From an uncultured Anaerolineales bacterium (lineage in GTDB: Bacteria; Chloroflexota; Anaerolineae; Anaerolineales; Villigracilaceae): 42,038 bases of DNA. Numbering within the stretch: the stretch's first letter is position 1; each line of letters starts with the position of its first letter. The translations under genes were made by a program, and so were the position numbers. The stretch is taken from positions 1 to 42,038 of the forward strand of contig CAIQQN010000116.1 in assembly GCA_903873975.1 (NCBI GenBank). Direction: 5' to 3'. Shown here piece by piece: positions 7,268-14,977 of the stretch. Below the pieces are notes generated by a model. The model did no database searches, had not been told where the DNA came from, and saw nothing but the letters and a program-made list of their open reading frames with translations.

Positions 7268-8695
7268 TTAGTGGTAAATTTTCTCCCAAGGATCTCTCAG
7301 GAAGTTCCCCAGGATCTTATCCGCTTCACCCTGGGCCGGGAGCACATCGCCATCCGGTTCGACGTACAGCCAGGCTTTCCCCGCGCCGGAGGGGACTTCG
7401 TCCTCGATGGTCTCGTGCGCCACCGGGTTCTCCGCGGAATATGGGACGGGCAGGTCCCAATGCAGGGTCAGGCCGAGACCGGCAGCCTGGTCGCGCAGTT
7501 TCTGCATTTCACCTTTCAGGGAGGCGTCGGAGGCGCTCAAAGAGAGACTTTTGACTTGAAGTTTTGCCAGTCTTCCCAGCACCTCGCCGGCCTGCTCGAC
7601 GTTCTTTGGCGTAACGGTGAAATGCACCGTGGTAAACAGGTCTTCGGGCATGACCGTTTCCAGAGCCTTCCAGGAGACCGGGTCCTGCGGGTCGAGAATG
7701 AACAGCAGGTGGTCGAGACCGGTCTGCAGGAGAGTTTGCAGGTAGGCTTTATCGGCTAGTTTTAACCCGTCTGAGAGCAGGCCGGTGACCTGGCCGTTCT
7801 TCTCGGCGTGGGCGATGAGAGCGGGCAGGTCCTCGCGCAGGGTTGGTTCGCCGCCGGTGAAGGTTAGGTGCGGGATACCCACGGCCCAGGCCTTGTCCAT
7901 GATGGTCTGCCACTCAGCGGTGGTCAGTTCGCGGTCCACACGCTTGGTGGGGGCGAGGGAGGCGTCAGCACCAGCGGGCAGGCGATAGGTGAGAGCGCAG
8001 TCAAGGCGCAGGGGGGCAGTCAACTCCGCAGAGTGCGGTGCGACCCGTTCAAAGTCGAGGAAAGTGGTGGGGTCCAAATCCGGGGTATGGATGAGGGTCT
8101 GGACGCGGTCGCGGAGGTCCACGTAATCCTTCTGCGCTTCCGCCTGGCTGATGCGGTAACGTTTGGCTACCTGCCTGGCAGTCTCCTCGGGCGAGGTGCC
8201 TTTTATCATGTGATGGGCAAATTCGGCGGCAGTGGCATTCAGGTGCAAAACGGTGGCAGCATTGACGATGAGGATACCGGAACCGTCCTTCAGCAGGCGC
8301 AAGTGCAACCGGTAGGGTGGTTCGTCCGGACCGGACTGGAAAGTGTGTGTCTCGGCAGGTAAAGGCTTGTGCTGTGCCGGTTTCTCAGCCAGAAGCAGCC
8401 CGATCACCACAACCACCAAAGCCAAAACAATTTCGACCAGCACTCCAATTTTTGGAATGAAAGCGCAGGCCACACCCAGCACAAGAATTGCGCCCAAGGT
8501 CCGAACGGTGGTCCCTTTCAGCTTGAAATGGCTGACCTTTACTTTGGCGAGGATGATCCCCAGCAGACCGAATACAACCATCGCAAGGCTAAAGAAAATC
8601 AATGAGGCGCTTTCGACCCGGCATACTGAGGCTGTACGGGACCAGCAAAGGTCATAGAAGATCTTCGATATTTGCTGAAGGAATGGATTAGACAT
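7268..8695 (-). CDS. Membrane-anchored PqqD/radical SAM-like pseudoenzyme without Fe-S cysteines
   Basis: A 475-residue protein. Three transmembrane helices (about 30-51, 63-80 and 84-103) precede a PqqD-like domain (about 126-204) and a radical SAM-type barrel. It is clearly a paralogue of the enzyme at 9395-10756: both share GIPH..FTGGEPTLR.DLP.L.AHAEKNGQ.TGL. In this copy the cluster motif is gone: where the paralogue has LTYHCNNDCAHCYN, this one has LTYRLPAGADASLAP. The auxiliary-cluster cysteines are also replaced (LPCQ becomes LPAQ) and the chain stops before the final SPASM cysteines. The SAM-binding GGEPT (281-285) remains. The frame is intact with a good ribosome site (GAGAGGAGAAT), so this is a maintained non-catalytic partner rather than a decayed gene. 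Confidence 0.88.
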   Translation of the reverse strand: MSNPFLQQISKIFYDLCWSRTASVCRVESASLIFFSLAMVVFGLLGIILAKVKVSHFKLKGTTVRTLGAILVLGVACAFIPKIGVLVEIVLALVVVVIGLLLAEKPAQHKPLPAETHTFQSGPDEPPYRLHLRLLKDGSGILIVNAATVLHLNATAAEFAHHMIKGTSPEETARQVAKRYRISQAEAQKDYVDLRDRVQTLIHTPDLDPTTFLDFERVAPHSAELTAPLRLDCALTYRLPAGADASLAPTKRVDRELTTAEWQTIMDKAWAVGIPHLTFTGGEPTLREDLPALIAHAEKNGQVTGLLSDGLKLADKAYLQTLLQTGLDHLLFILDPQDPVSWKALETVMPEDLFTTVHFTVTPKNVEQAGEVLGRLAKLQVKSLSLSASDASLKGEMQKLRDQAAGLGLTLHWDLPVPYSAENPVAHETIEDEVPSGAGKAWLYVEPDGDVLPAQGEADKILGNFLRDPWEKIYH

Positions 8696-8708
8696 ATTCT
8701 CCTCTCAA

Positions 8709-9398
8709 TCAGCCGCGCACAAAGTGCGGCATTTCGAATGGGATTTCAAAGGAAAGTTCGACGAAACCGGCATATTCGCCGTTGAGGAACCAGGGGGATT
8801 GATAAATGAGTTTCTTGACACCGTTCTTTTCGATGGTATATACATTGACCTGGCGGCTGTCCATCAGGCGTTCCAGTTTGCCGCGCGCCGGGTCGGGGTG
8901 GCAGTCGAACATGTTCTTTCCAATGAGGGCATACCCGCCGTCATTTGCCATGTACTTGGCAGCCTTATCGTTCATTTCAAGGATGATGCCCTCCGCGTCA
9001 CAGATGGTGGCTGCGGCAGGGAATTCTTTGATCCAGGCATTTTCTTTGCTCATAGTTTCCTCACGGATGAAATGTGGAATTTCTTGCGGCACTCCAAAAG
9101 AGATTTCGACGAAGCCGGCGTACTGGTCTTCTTTGAACCAGGGAGACTGGAAGAAGAAACGTTTTTCGCCATTTTCGGTGTTGAAGTAGGCGTTGGCGGT
9201 TTGCTTCTCCAGCATTCCTTCCAGTTTGAGGCGGGAGGGTTCGGGATGGCATTCCAGCACGTTCGAACCGAGCAGGCCAAGCCCGCCATCCTCTTCGAAC
9301 AGAGCTCCGGCCTCGTCATTCATTGCGAGGATGGCCCCGTTTGTATCACAGACCATGACCTCGGCGCGAAGCTCCTTGACCCACTGCCCTGTGCTCAC
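8709..9398 (-). CDS. Tandem PAS (PAS_10/DUF438-like) domain protein
   Basis: A 229-residue soluble protein made of two similar PAS domains, about residues 10-110 and 120-225. Each has A..VCD..G.IL.MND.A, then an L.G.N...CHP.P.R.KLE segment, then QSPWF...YAGFVE.SF..P.E.PHF.R. The CHP motif is typical of PAS_10-type domains. Such domains bind small ligands or cofactors; the ligand is unknown and no output domain is present. The start is GTG at 9398, overlapping the radical SAM stop codon (GTGA), so the protein is translationally coupled to that enzyme. It may sense the redox or metabolic state and act on its operon partners. Confidence 0.82.
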   Translation of the reverse strand: MSTGQWVKELRAEVMVCDTNGAILAMNDEAGALFEEDGGLGLLGSNVLECHPEPSRLKLEGMLEKQTANAYFNTENGEKRFFFQSPWFKEDQYAGFVEISFGVPQEIPHFIREETMSKENAWIKEFPAAATICDAEGIILEMNDKAAKYMANDGGYALIGKNMFDCHPDPARGKLERLMDSRQVNVYTIEKNGVKKLIYQSPWFLNGEYAGFVELSFEIPFEMPHFVRG

Positions 9399-10756
9399 GC
9401 AACTTTCTCCAGCGCAGCCGGTTCCTCGAACTGCAACGGGCAGCCTCCGCCGCACTCGGCCAGCAAGGCGCAACCGCTGCATTTTTCCGGCAGGCCCTGG
9501 CGTTCACGCAGCCTGACTGCCAGGTCGTGATTCCAGATGGAGTCCCATTCGTCAACCAGCAGGTTGCCGAGCTGGTGATAATACGACTGGCAAGGCAGCA
9601 CCCCGCCGTCGGGCTCAACGCACATGTTATAGAGCGCAGCCGTGCAGCCCTTCACACCCAGGTCGAGCGCCATTGGGTCGAAACCGCAATATTGCGTGGG
9701 CGTGTACCAGATGAGACGCTGACCGCGCCTCTCGGTCTTCTGACGGGCGACTTCCAGCAGCGGCGTCAACCCGGACTCGGTCAGCCCCGTCCCCACCACG
9801 GAGCCGCGGCCTGAGTGGATCAATGCATTGAGTCCCACCGTCGGGACGCCAACGTCGGCCAGGAAGTCCAGCGTGGCCGGGATGGTGTGGGCATTCGTCC
9901 GCAGCATGGTGGTATTGGTCATCACGTACAGCGGACTGGCAAGGGCGTTCTTCAACCCTTTGATCGTCTGCGGGAAAGCGCCTTTGGCGCCCACCATGCG
10001 GTCATGGATTTCAGCGTCGCCCGACTCGACCGTGATCTGAACGTGATCCAGCCCGGCGGCGACCAGTTCCTCAACATAATGCGGGTCCGACAGGCGGCGG
10101 GCATTCGTATTCAGGCCGGTGATCTGTCCATTCTTCTCGGCATGGGCCACGAGTTCAGGCAAGTCAGCCCGCAAGGTCGGTTCGCCGCCGGTGAAGATGA
10201 TGTGGGGTATGCCCAGTTCCCAGGCCTTGTCGAGGATGAGCTTCCAGTCACCGGTGGAGAGTTCTTTAAGATCACGCCCCTCAACGTTATAGCAGTGGGC
10301 ACAGTCGTTGTTACAATGGTAGGTCAGCGCCAGGTCCAGGCGGTAGGGAGCGGTGGGACGGGCTGAGAACGGCATGACCGTTTCCAATCCCAACTCGTGG
10401 ATCGGGCAGGCTCCGTCGGGGCGGACGAGTTCATCGAGCTGGCCGCGGACGGTCCCCAGGTCGGCGCGGGCTTGGGCGGCAGCAACGTGATATTTTTGCC
10501 GGATCAAACGCACGGCGTCCTGTTCGGAAGTCTCTTCCAGGACGAAGTACGCCATCAGCGCGGCAGTCGGGTTAAGGTGCAGGATGCGGTTGGCGTTGAC
10601 GATCAACGTTCCATGACCATCGGGATCGAGCCGGAGGTGAATCCGGCTCTTCTCGGCGAGGTTTTCGCGGCGATAATGATACACACCGGATTGAGGATCC
10701 CCAAAGGGGAGGCTGTCATGGATTGTAGATTTTTGATTAAACAACCTTTTCAGCAT
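9395..10756 (-). CDS. PqqD-radical SAM-SPASM peptide/protein-modifying enzyme
   Basis: A 453-residue enzyme. An N-terminal PqqD-like domain (about 36-112; a RiPP-recognition-element fold) precedes a radical SAM domain with the cluster motif CNNDCAHC (C148, C152, C155) and the SAM-binding FTGGEPTLR. The C-terminal SPASM domain has cysteines in KGCTAALYNMCVEPDGGVLPCQ and CSGCALLAECGGGCP. The architecture is that of PqqE-, sactisynthase- and mycofactocin-type maturases, which form thioether or carbon-carbon links in peptides. No separate short precursor is obvious; the Cys-Ala tail of the protein encoded 47 nt upstream is the best candidate substrate (inference). Confidence 0.92.
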   Translation of the reverse strand: MLKRLFNQKSTIHDSLPFGDPQSGVYHYRRENLAEKSRIHLRLDPDGHGTLIVNANRILHLNPTAALMAYFVLEETSEQDAVRLIRQKYHVAAAQARADLGTVRGQLDELVRPDGACPIHELGLETVMPFSARPTAPYRLDLALTYHCNNDCAHCYNVEGRDLKELSTGDWKLILDKAWELGIPHIIFTGGEPTLRADLPELVAHAEKNGQITGLNTNARRLSDPHYVEELVAAGLDHVQITVESGDAEIHDRMVGAKGAFPQTIKGLKNALASPLYVMTNTTMLRTNAHTIPATLDFLADVGVPTVGLNALIHSGRGSVVGTGLTESGLTPLLEVARQKTERRGQRLIWYTPTQYCGFDPMALDLGVKGCTAALYNMCVEPDGGVLPCQSYYHQLGNLLVDEWDSIWNHDLAVRLRERQGLPEKCSGCALLAECGGGCPLQFEEPAALEKVA

Positions 10757-10803
10757 TCAGCACCTGTAAAAAATCAGCAATCTTCAATCGAAAATAGGAG
10801 GTT

Positions 10804-12477
10804 TTATCTTCCGCCACCAGCGCAGGCGCAGGCACAACCGGCACAGGCGCAGGCGCAGGCGCAATGCCCACCGCCTCCACCTGAATGACCGCCACTGCTC
10901 GTCGAGACCGGGACGGGGTTGGTGCGGTTGGTCACACCGGAGGTGAAGGACCTCACGTCTCCGAGAACCTTGCTGGAGAAACCCTGGACGCCAGTGACGA
11001 CCGAAGCAGCGAAAGCCGCGCCCGGCACGCTGGCGGAGGAGCGACCGCTGGAAACCGTCTTCGAGATGGAAGAGGCCGAACTGGTCGAGGCAGGACTGTA
11101 GCTGGGATCATAGCGGCCCCACCACAGCGGGACAAAGATCGGGCCGGTGAAGACGCGGCGGGTGCGATCGTCGTAATTCTTATCCAGCATGGTCCATTCG
11201 AGGGATTCTTCGTACATCTGGCTCTTGACATCAGGCGTGCCAGCCGCTTCGATCTGCTGCCAGGCGCGCTCCATGATGCTCTGGTAGTAGGCAATAGTTT
11301 CCTTGCGGCTGAAGCCTTTCATTTTGTCGGAGAGGCTGTTGACCAGTTTAACGGTCATCTCCTGCAAGCCCTTGCGGCGGGCTGCCAGATCGGGATTGGC
11401 AAATGCCTGCAGGAAATCGGTTTCGTAATCACGCAAATCAGCGGGCAGAGGACTCGCCAGTTGGAGTTTGAGCGGGTCGCGGGTCACGACCGTGGCGGCG
11501 TTCTTCTTTACCACACCGAACAATATCATGGTCATGATTTTGTCGAGCGGTTGTTCCATCAAAATGCCCGATTCGACGGCGGTGAGGCCGCGCTTGATGC
11601 CGTGACCTTCGATGGAAATCTTGGGCGGCAGGTAGGCAAGTTTGCGTTTTTTCGAATTGACCGCGCTCAGGATCGGTGCGCCGACGAACATTAGGATGAA
11701 AAAGCCAAAACAGCAGACGCCGCTCAGGTTGTTCACGATACTACTGATAAAACCGCTGATGTCGAACGGAGGGGGTGTGTAAATCGCATCTGCCGGAACA
11801 TACTGTTTGGGAAAGGAAGCACCGAAGGTGTACTGTTTGGAGCCATCGGCCGTGGCACACTGCCAGGTATAGGTGATACGGTTCTGATCATCGTAAGCGG
11901 TGGCGGGCTGGTCTGCGCAAGGCCAACCGCCCTGGGTGGCATGGTAGCGCGGTTCCTGAGATTGCACGCCCGGCGGCAGGTGGAAGATGACCATCAGGTT
12001 CTCATTGCCGTGCGCGGTGGTGAAATAAGCGGGGGCGAAATCGCTGCTGGCATAAGTGGTCGGATCGGTGGTATCTTTTTGGAGGACCTGAGTAATTTTC
12101 CCCACAACCACATGGACGCTGCCCGTCTGGCCCGGCTGGATGGCATAGGCGCCCATATCCACCGAGAAGCCATAAGGGCCATCGCCCTGGAAATCAGAGG
12201 AGATGTTCACCTGATTACCACCCACATCGGCCGTGATGGTGCCCATGTCAAAATTCCCATTCGGCATGCCCACATCCGTAAAGTCAATCACGTGGCCGCT
12301 CAAGTCATTGGCGAAGGTAAAAACGTAATCCAGGGCCATCGTCCCGTCGCTGTTCCAGTAAACGTTGACGGTTTCCTGGGTCAGGTTAAAGGAATACGAT
12401 TGCGCTGCCACGCTGGAGACCATCGTGAACATCAGGACAATGAGCACGAAAGAAGCAAGCAGGCGGAGTTTTTTCAT
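10804..12477 (-). CDS. Secreted/membrane protein with Cys-Ala repeat C-terminus (candidate radical SAM substrate)
   Basis: A 557-residue protein with an N-terminal signal peptide (MKKLRLLASFVLIVLMFTM..VAAQ), a beta-rich extracellular domain (DUF2207-like; residues about 30-240) and a hydrophobic stretch of about 30 residues (ISSIVNNLSGVCCFGFFILM..). A cytoplasmic part with helical segments follows, then a low-complexity Ser/Gly region. The last residues contain CACACACAGCACACA, seven cysteines alternating with alanine, after GGHSGGGGGH. I chose ATG at 12477 (AGGAGG five nt upstream) over an in-frame TTG 24 nt earlier. The tail would be on the cytoplasmic side, where the neighbouring radical SAM enzyme works. 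Function unknown. Confidence 0.85.
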   Translation of the reverse strand: MKKLRLLASFVLIVLMFTMVSSVAAQSYSFNLTQETVNVYWNSDGTMALDYVFTFANDLSGHVIDFTDVGMPNGNFDMGTITADVGGNQVNISSDFQGDGPYGFSVDMGAYAIQPGQTGSVHVVVGKITQVLQKDTTDPTTYASSDFAPAYFTTAHGNENLMVIFHLPPGVQSQEPRYHATQGGWPCADQPATAYDDQNRITYTWQCATADGSKQYTFGASFPKQYVPADAIYTPPPFDISGFISSIVNNLSGVCCFGFFILMFVGAPILSAVNSKKRKLAYLPPKISIEGHGIKRGLTAVESGILMEQPLDKIMTMILFGVVKKNAATVVTRDPLKLQLASPLPADLRDYETDFLQAFANPDLAARRKGLQEMTVKLVNSLSDKMKGFSRKETIAYYQSIMERAWQQIEAAGTPDVKSQMYEESLEWTMLDKNYDDRTRRVFTGPIFVPLWWGRYDPSYSPASTSSASSISKTVSSGRSSASVPGAAFAASVVTGVQGFSSKVLGDVRSFTSGVTNRTNPVPVSTSSGGHSGGGGGHCACACACAGCACACAGGGR

Positions 12478-12527
12478 GACAACCTCCTTCACGAAATCCA
12501 TTTCGGGAATTTGTTAAATAAACAGAT

Positions 12528-12932
12528 CTACCACTTGGGTTCTTCGGTCAGTTGATAAACCGTATTGCAGAATGGACAGGTGACAACCGGCGCACCATTG
12601 ACCAGTTTGATGTTGTCGGTGGTCAACGCACCACCGCAGGAGCGGCACTTCATCTGTTCGATCTTGGTCTCGCCAGGCAGGTCGACCTTGACGGTGACAT
12701 TCTGCACGGTTTCCTGTTTAATTTTGCGAGCGGCAAGTACAATCAACAAAACGCCACCACCAGCCATCAGCAGTCCGACGCACAATAGCCCGATACCCAA
12801 TGGGAGCCAACTGGAGTTGCCAGTATTCGGGTCAAACGAGCCGGCAATATTCAGCCCGCCGTATCCCATGAAGCATAAGGATACCAAAATAAGGATGCCT
12901 GCTCCAATGTACATAATCGTTGTAGGTTTCAA
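12528..12932 (-). CDS. Small two-helix membrane protein with zinc ribbon
   Basis: A 134-residue protein with two transmembrane helices (about 5-25 and 45-68) and a C-terminal zinc ribbon CRSC...CPFC (about 96-125), ending in YQLTEEPKW. The start is TTG at 12932 because GGAGG lies 5 nt upstream; the next ATG (12914) has no ribosome site. It is the first gene of the radical SAM operon, 50 nt before the Cys-tailed membrane protein, with a promoter at about 12,990. It could be an assembly partner or metal-dependent adaptor; function is not known. Confidence 0.8.
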   Translation of the reverse strand: MKPTTIMYIGAGILILVSLCFMGYGGLNIAGSFDPNTGNSSWLPLGIGLLCVGLLMAGGGVLLIVLAARKIKQETVQNVTVKVDLPGETKIEQMKCRSCGGALTTDNIKLVNGAPVVTCPFCNTVYQLTEEPKW

Positions 12933-12978
12933 AGTGCCCTCCGTGAAGGTCTATGGGATATACGTTTGAATAAGGGCA

Positions 12979-13007
12979 AGTGTAGCACTTTTATTTATAT
13001 CAGACAA
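12979..13007 (-). promoter_or_regulatory. Promoter of the radical SAM/Cys-tail operon
   Basis: Minus strand: -35 TTGTCT (13,002-13,007), 17-bp spacer, -10 TACACT (12,979-12,984). The start would be near 12,972, about 40 nt before the TTG start of the zinc-ribbon gene. Confidence 0.55.
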
Positions 13008-13100
13008 TTGATTTCCGTATTGTCTTTGACAGGAGCGGCGAAAAGTTTGGGGTTTCCATACCGACCTGGCCAGGGGCTCTTGTATTGACGCCTCGTCCCA

Positions 13101-13208
13101 CGGGGATCCCCTGGCGGGGACGATGTCCCGAAAGAACGCCGGGATGATATCCCGGAAGAGCACCGGGACGATGTGCTTCTTGCCCCATGGGGGTGCTTCG
13201 CGAAGGTC
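13101..13208. repeat. Array of 24-bp repeats built of small palindromes
   Basis: Three units with exact 24-bp spacing begin at 13,117, 13,141 and 13,165: GGGACGATGTCCC, GGGATGATATCCC and GGGACGATGTGCT. The first two are palindromic around GAT, and the C-to-T change in one arm is matched by G-to-A in the other. They are flanked by GGGGATCCCC (13,102), CCCCATGGGGG and CTTCGCGAAG. There is no CRISPR-like spacer diversity. Confidence 0.75.
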
Positions 13209-13457
13209 GCAGAGCGCACAGAATAATTGTCAAAACAAAGAGGAACAATTCCCTTTCCATAGCGAGTCCTTCATCTATATTCATATCAATTGTTTTGCAA
13301 AAACAAAACAGAAGAACCAAGTGGGGAAGGGAGAATGAGGGTCGGGCATTGAGGATTGGAAAGAGATTTAACACAAAGGGCACCAAGGAACACGAAGGAA
13401 AAGATAGGGTAGTTAATGGTGAATGGTGAATGGTTATCGGTGAATAAGAAAGAGCTA

Positions 13458-13483
13458 CACGGCAAGGTACAGTCCTTGCCGTG
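13458..13483. repeat. Perfect 10-bp hairpin
   Basis: CACGGCAAGG-TACAGT-CCTTGCCGTG in the gene-poor region. It has no T-run directly after it on either strand, so a terminator role is uncertain. Confidence 0.55.
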
Positions 13484-13594
13484 CCCGATGTTATTATAGA
13501 ACATTTGTGCTATTAAGTCAAGAGGAGAAAATAGCTATCAACAGGATGGACACGAAGGGACACAAAAGGAAAACCCCCGTTGCGGCGAACGCCC

Positions 13595-13632
13595 GGGGGC
13601 AGGAGGAGGGAGGAGACCTTCGGTCAAGCCCG
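13595..13632 (+). repeat. Direct repeat, copy 1 (left of alcohol dehydrogenase gene)
   Basis: A ~37-bp sequence beginning GGGGCAGGAGGAGG and ending CGGTCAAGCCCG. It is nearly identical, in the same orientation, to 14,978-15,013; the differences are about two or three bases. The two copies bracket the alcohol dehydrogenase gene. Confidence 0.8.
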
Positions 13633-13672
13633 TGTCGTGGTCTGGAGACTATGACACAACAGGGAGGTTACC

Positions 13673-13771
13673 ATGCTTTTTCGCAAGCCTCTGTCTCAAT
13701 TGCCGCGTGAAATACCGGTGTTGGAGTGGCTGGCCAGCCTGGTCAGACTTCACTGTCAGCCATCTCGTTGA
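13673..13771 (+). CDS. Possible microORF or truncated gene start, 32 codons
   Basis: ATG at 13,673 is preceded by a strong ribosome site (AGGGAGG, 5 nt spacer) and opens a 32-residue frame, MLFRKPLSQLPREIP..., that runs into the 3' end of the opposing alcohol dehydrogenase gene and stops there. It could be the head of a gene cut off when the dehydrogenase segment arrived, a small peptide, or chance. No homologue is recognised. Confidence 0.3.
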   Translation: MLFRKPLSQLPREIPVLEWLASLVRLHCQPSR

Positions 13772-14774
13772 CCAACACGATCCGGTAACGTGCTTTATTC
13801 TGCTTCACCTTCTGGAGCGCCTCGTTTACTTGCGACATGGGCATCAGTTCGACCATCGGTGTGATGCCGTGCTGCTGTGCGAACGAGAGCATCTCACGCA
13901 TCATTGGAGGATTGCCAAGCAGAGAGCCGGTAATCGAACACTCGTGTGCCACCAGGTTGGTAGAATTGAGTTTTATGTCCGGAAAACCGACCAGGACCAA
14001 CCTGCCCCTCTTCTTCAATATCCCGAGCAGAGCTTCCCAGTTGATCCCATCGTTCGCCGTGCAGACCAGCAGATCGTAACTAAAAACGACCTGTCGCATA
14101 CCATCCCTATCATTGGAGTCAATGAAGTGGTCTGCACCGAACCCAAGAGCCTGCGCCTTCTTTGCCAGCGAGGAGGAGATCGCCGTGACCTCGCAGCCTA
14201 AAGCATGGGCGAATTGGATAGCCAGGTGACCCAGTCCTCCCACTCCGGCGATGGCGACCTTCAGCGCGGGGCTTGTTACGTATGTCCGGAGGGCCGAATA
14301 GACACTAACACCGGCACACATGAGCACCGCGGCAATCTGGGAGGGCATCGTTGGGGACAGCGGGTACACGAATCGATGATCCGCAACGACAGAGGACGAG
14401 AAACCCCCGTAAGGAACCATCACTGTCGTATTTTCGATTTCCATGCAGAGCTGGGTCTCCCCCTTCAAACACCACTCGCATTTGCCACATGAACGGCCCT
14501 GCCACCCAATTCCGACCCGGTCGCCTTCCTTCAGGCTGGTGACCGCTGGCCCCACAGCGGCCACGTGCCCGACAATCTCGTGACCAGGCACGAAGGGAAA
14601 AGTGGTGATCCCATAGTAATCGTCGATGGCGTGAATATCCGTGTGACACACGCCGCAGTGGGTGATGGAAACCCGGACCTCATGTTCTTTTAATTCCGGG
14701 GACGCATATTCGAATGGCTCGAGTCTTTGTCCCAAGGCATTTGCTGCGTAACCCAAAACCTTCAAAGTGGACAT
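13743..14774 (-). CDS. Zinc-dependent NAD(P) alcohol dehydrogenase (cinnamyl-alcohol/YahK-like)
   Basis: A 343-residue medium-chain dehydrogenase that oxidises alcohols or reduces aldehydes. Catalytic zinc ligands are in GVCHTDIHAIDDYYG and PGHEIVG. The structural zinc site is SCGKCEWCLKGETQLC, and the Rossmann motif is GVGGLGHLAIQFAHALG. The context GIGWQGRSC and the overall order fit the cinnamyl-alcohol dehydrogenase/YahK subgroup. I chose the ATG at 14,774 because AGGAGG lies 8 nt upstream; a longer start 39 nt earlier has no such support. The gene stands alone between two direct repeats, so horizontal or duplicative insertion of the segment is possible. Confidence 0.92.
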   Translation of the reverse strand: MSTLKVLGYAANALGQRLEPFEYASPELKEHEVRVSITHCGVCHTDIHAIDDYYGITTFPFVPGHEIVGHVAAVGPAVTSLKEGDRVGIGWQGRSCGKCEWCLKGETQLCMEIENTTVMVPYGGFSSSVVADHRFVYPLSPTMPSQIAAVLMCAGVSVYSALRTYVTSPALKVAIAGVGGLGHLAIQFAHALGCEVTAISSSLAKKAQALGFGADHFIDSNDRDGMRQVVFSYDLLVCTANDGINWEALLGILKKRGRLVLVGFPDIKLNSTNLVAHECSITGSLLGNPPMMREMLSFAQQHGITPMVELMPMSQVNEALQKVKQNKARYRIVLVNEMADSEV

Positions 14775-14801
14775 AGGTGGTACCTCCTCCTCCATCCGTT
14801 T

Positions 14802-14813
14802 GTGCACATGCAC
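14802..14813. promoter_or_regulatory. Small palindrome upstream of alcohol dehydrogenase
   Basis: GTGCA-CA-TGCAC, about 28 bp before the dehydrogenase start codon and just before its ribosome site. A possible operator; no regulator is linked to it. Confidence 0.3.
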
Positions 14814-14977
14814 CAGAATAGCAAGAGATGCAGCCTAACTATGATTCAATAAGATTATTCACACAACATACAAATTGGGATGTTATATAAGAGCAGTATA
14901 TAACTATTTTCCCCTAAAAACAATAACCCCTGCATAGCTCATCGGGGAAAGAGGTGATGGTATGCAACTCCCCAACC

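Larger units (their letters stand above)
12933..13742. other. Gene-poor, repeat-rich intergenic region
   Basis: About 810 bp with no convincing gene. It holds, in order: the promoter of the radical SAM operon; a palindrome-rich 24-bp repeat array (13,101-13,208); phrases of the type CACAAAGGGCACCAAGGAACACGAAGG around 13,371-13,400 with a related GGACACGAAGGGACACAAAAGG at about 13,547-13,568; short GTGAATG heptamer repeats near 13,417; a perfect hairpin at 13,458-13,483; the first copy of a ~37-bp direct repeat; and a possible microORF at 13,673. Confidence 0.75.

Noticed and set aside
13101-13208. CRISPR array
   Set aside because: Only three units at 24-bp spacing, with repeat and 'spacer' not distinguishable and no cas genes in the window.
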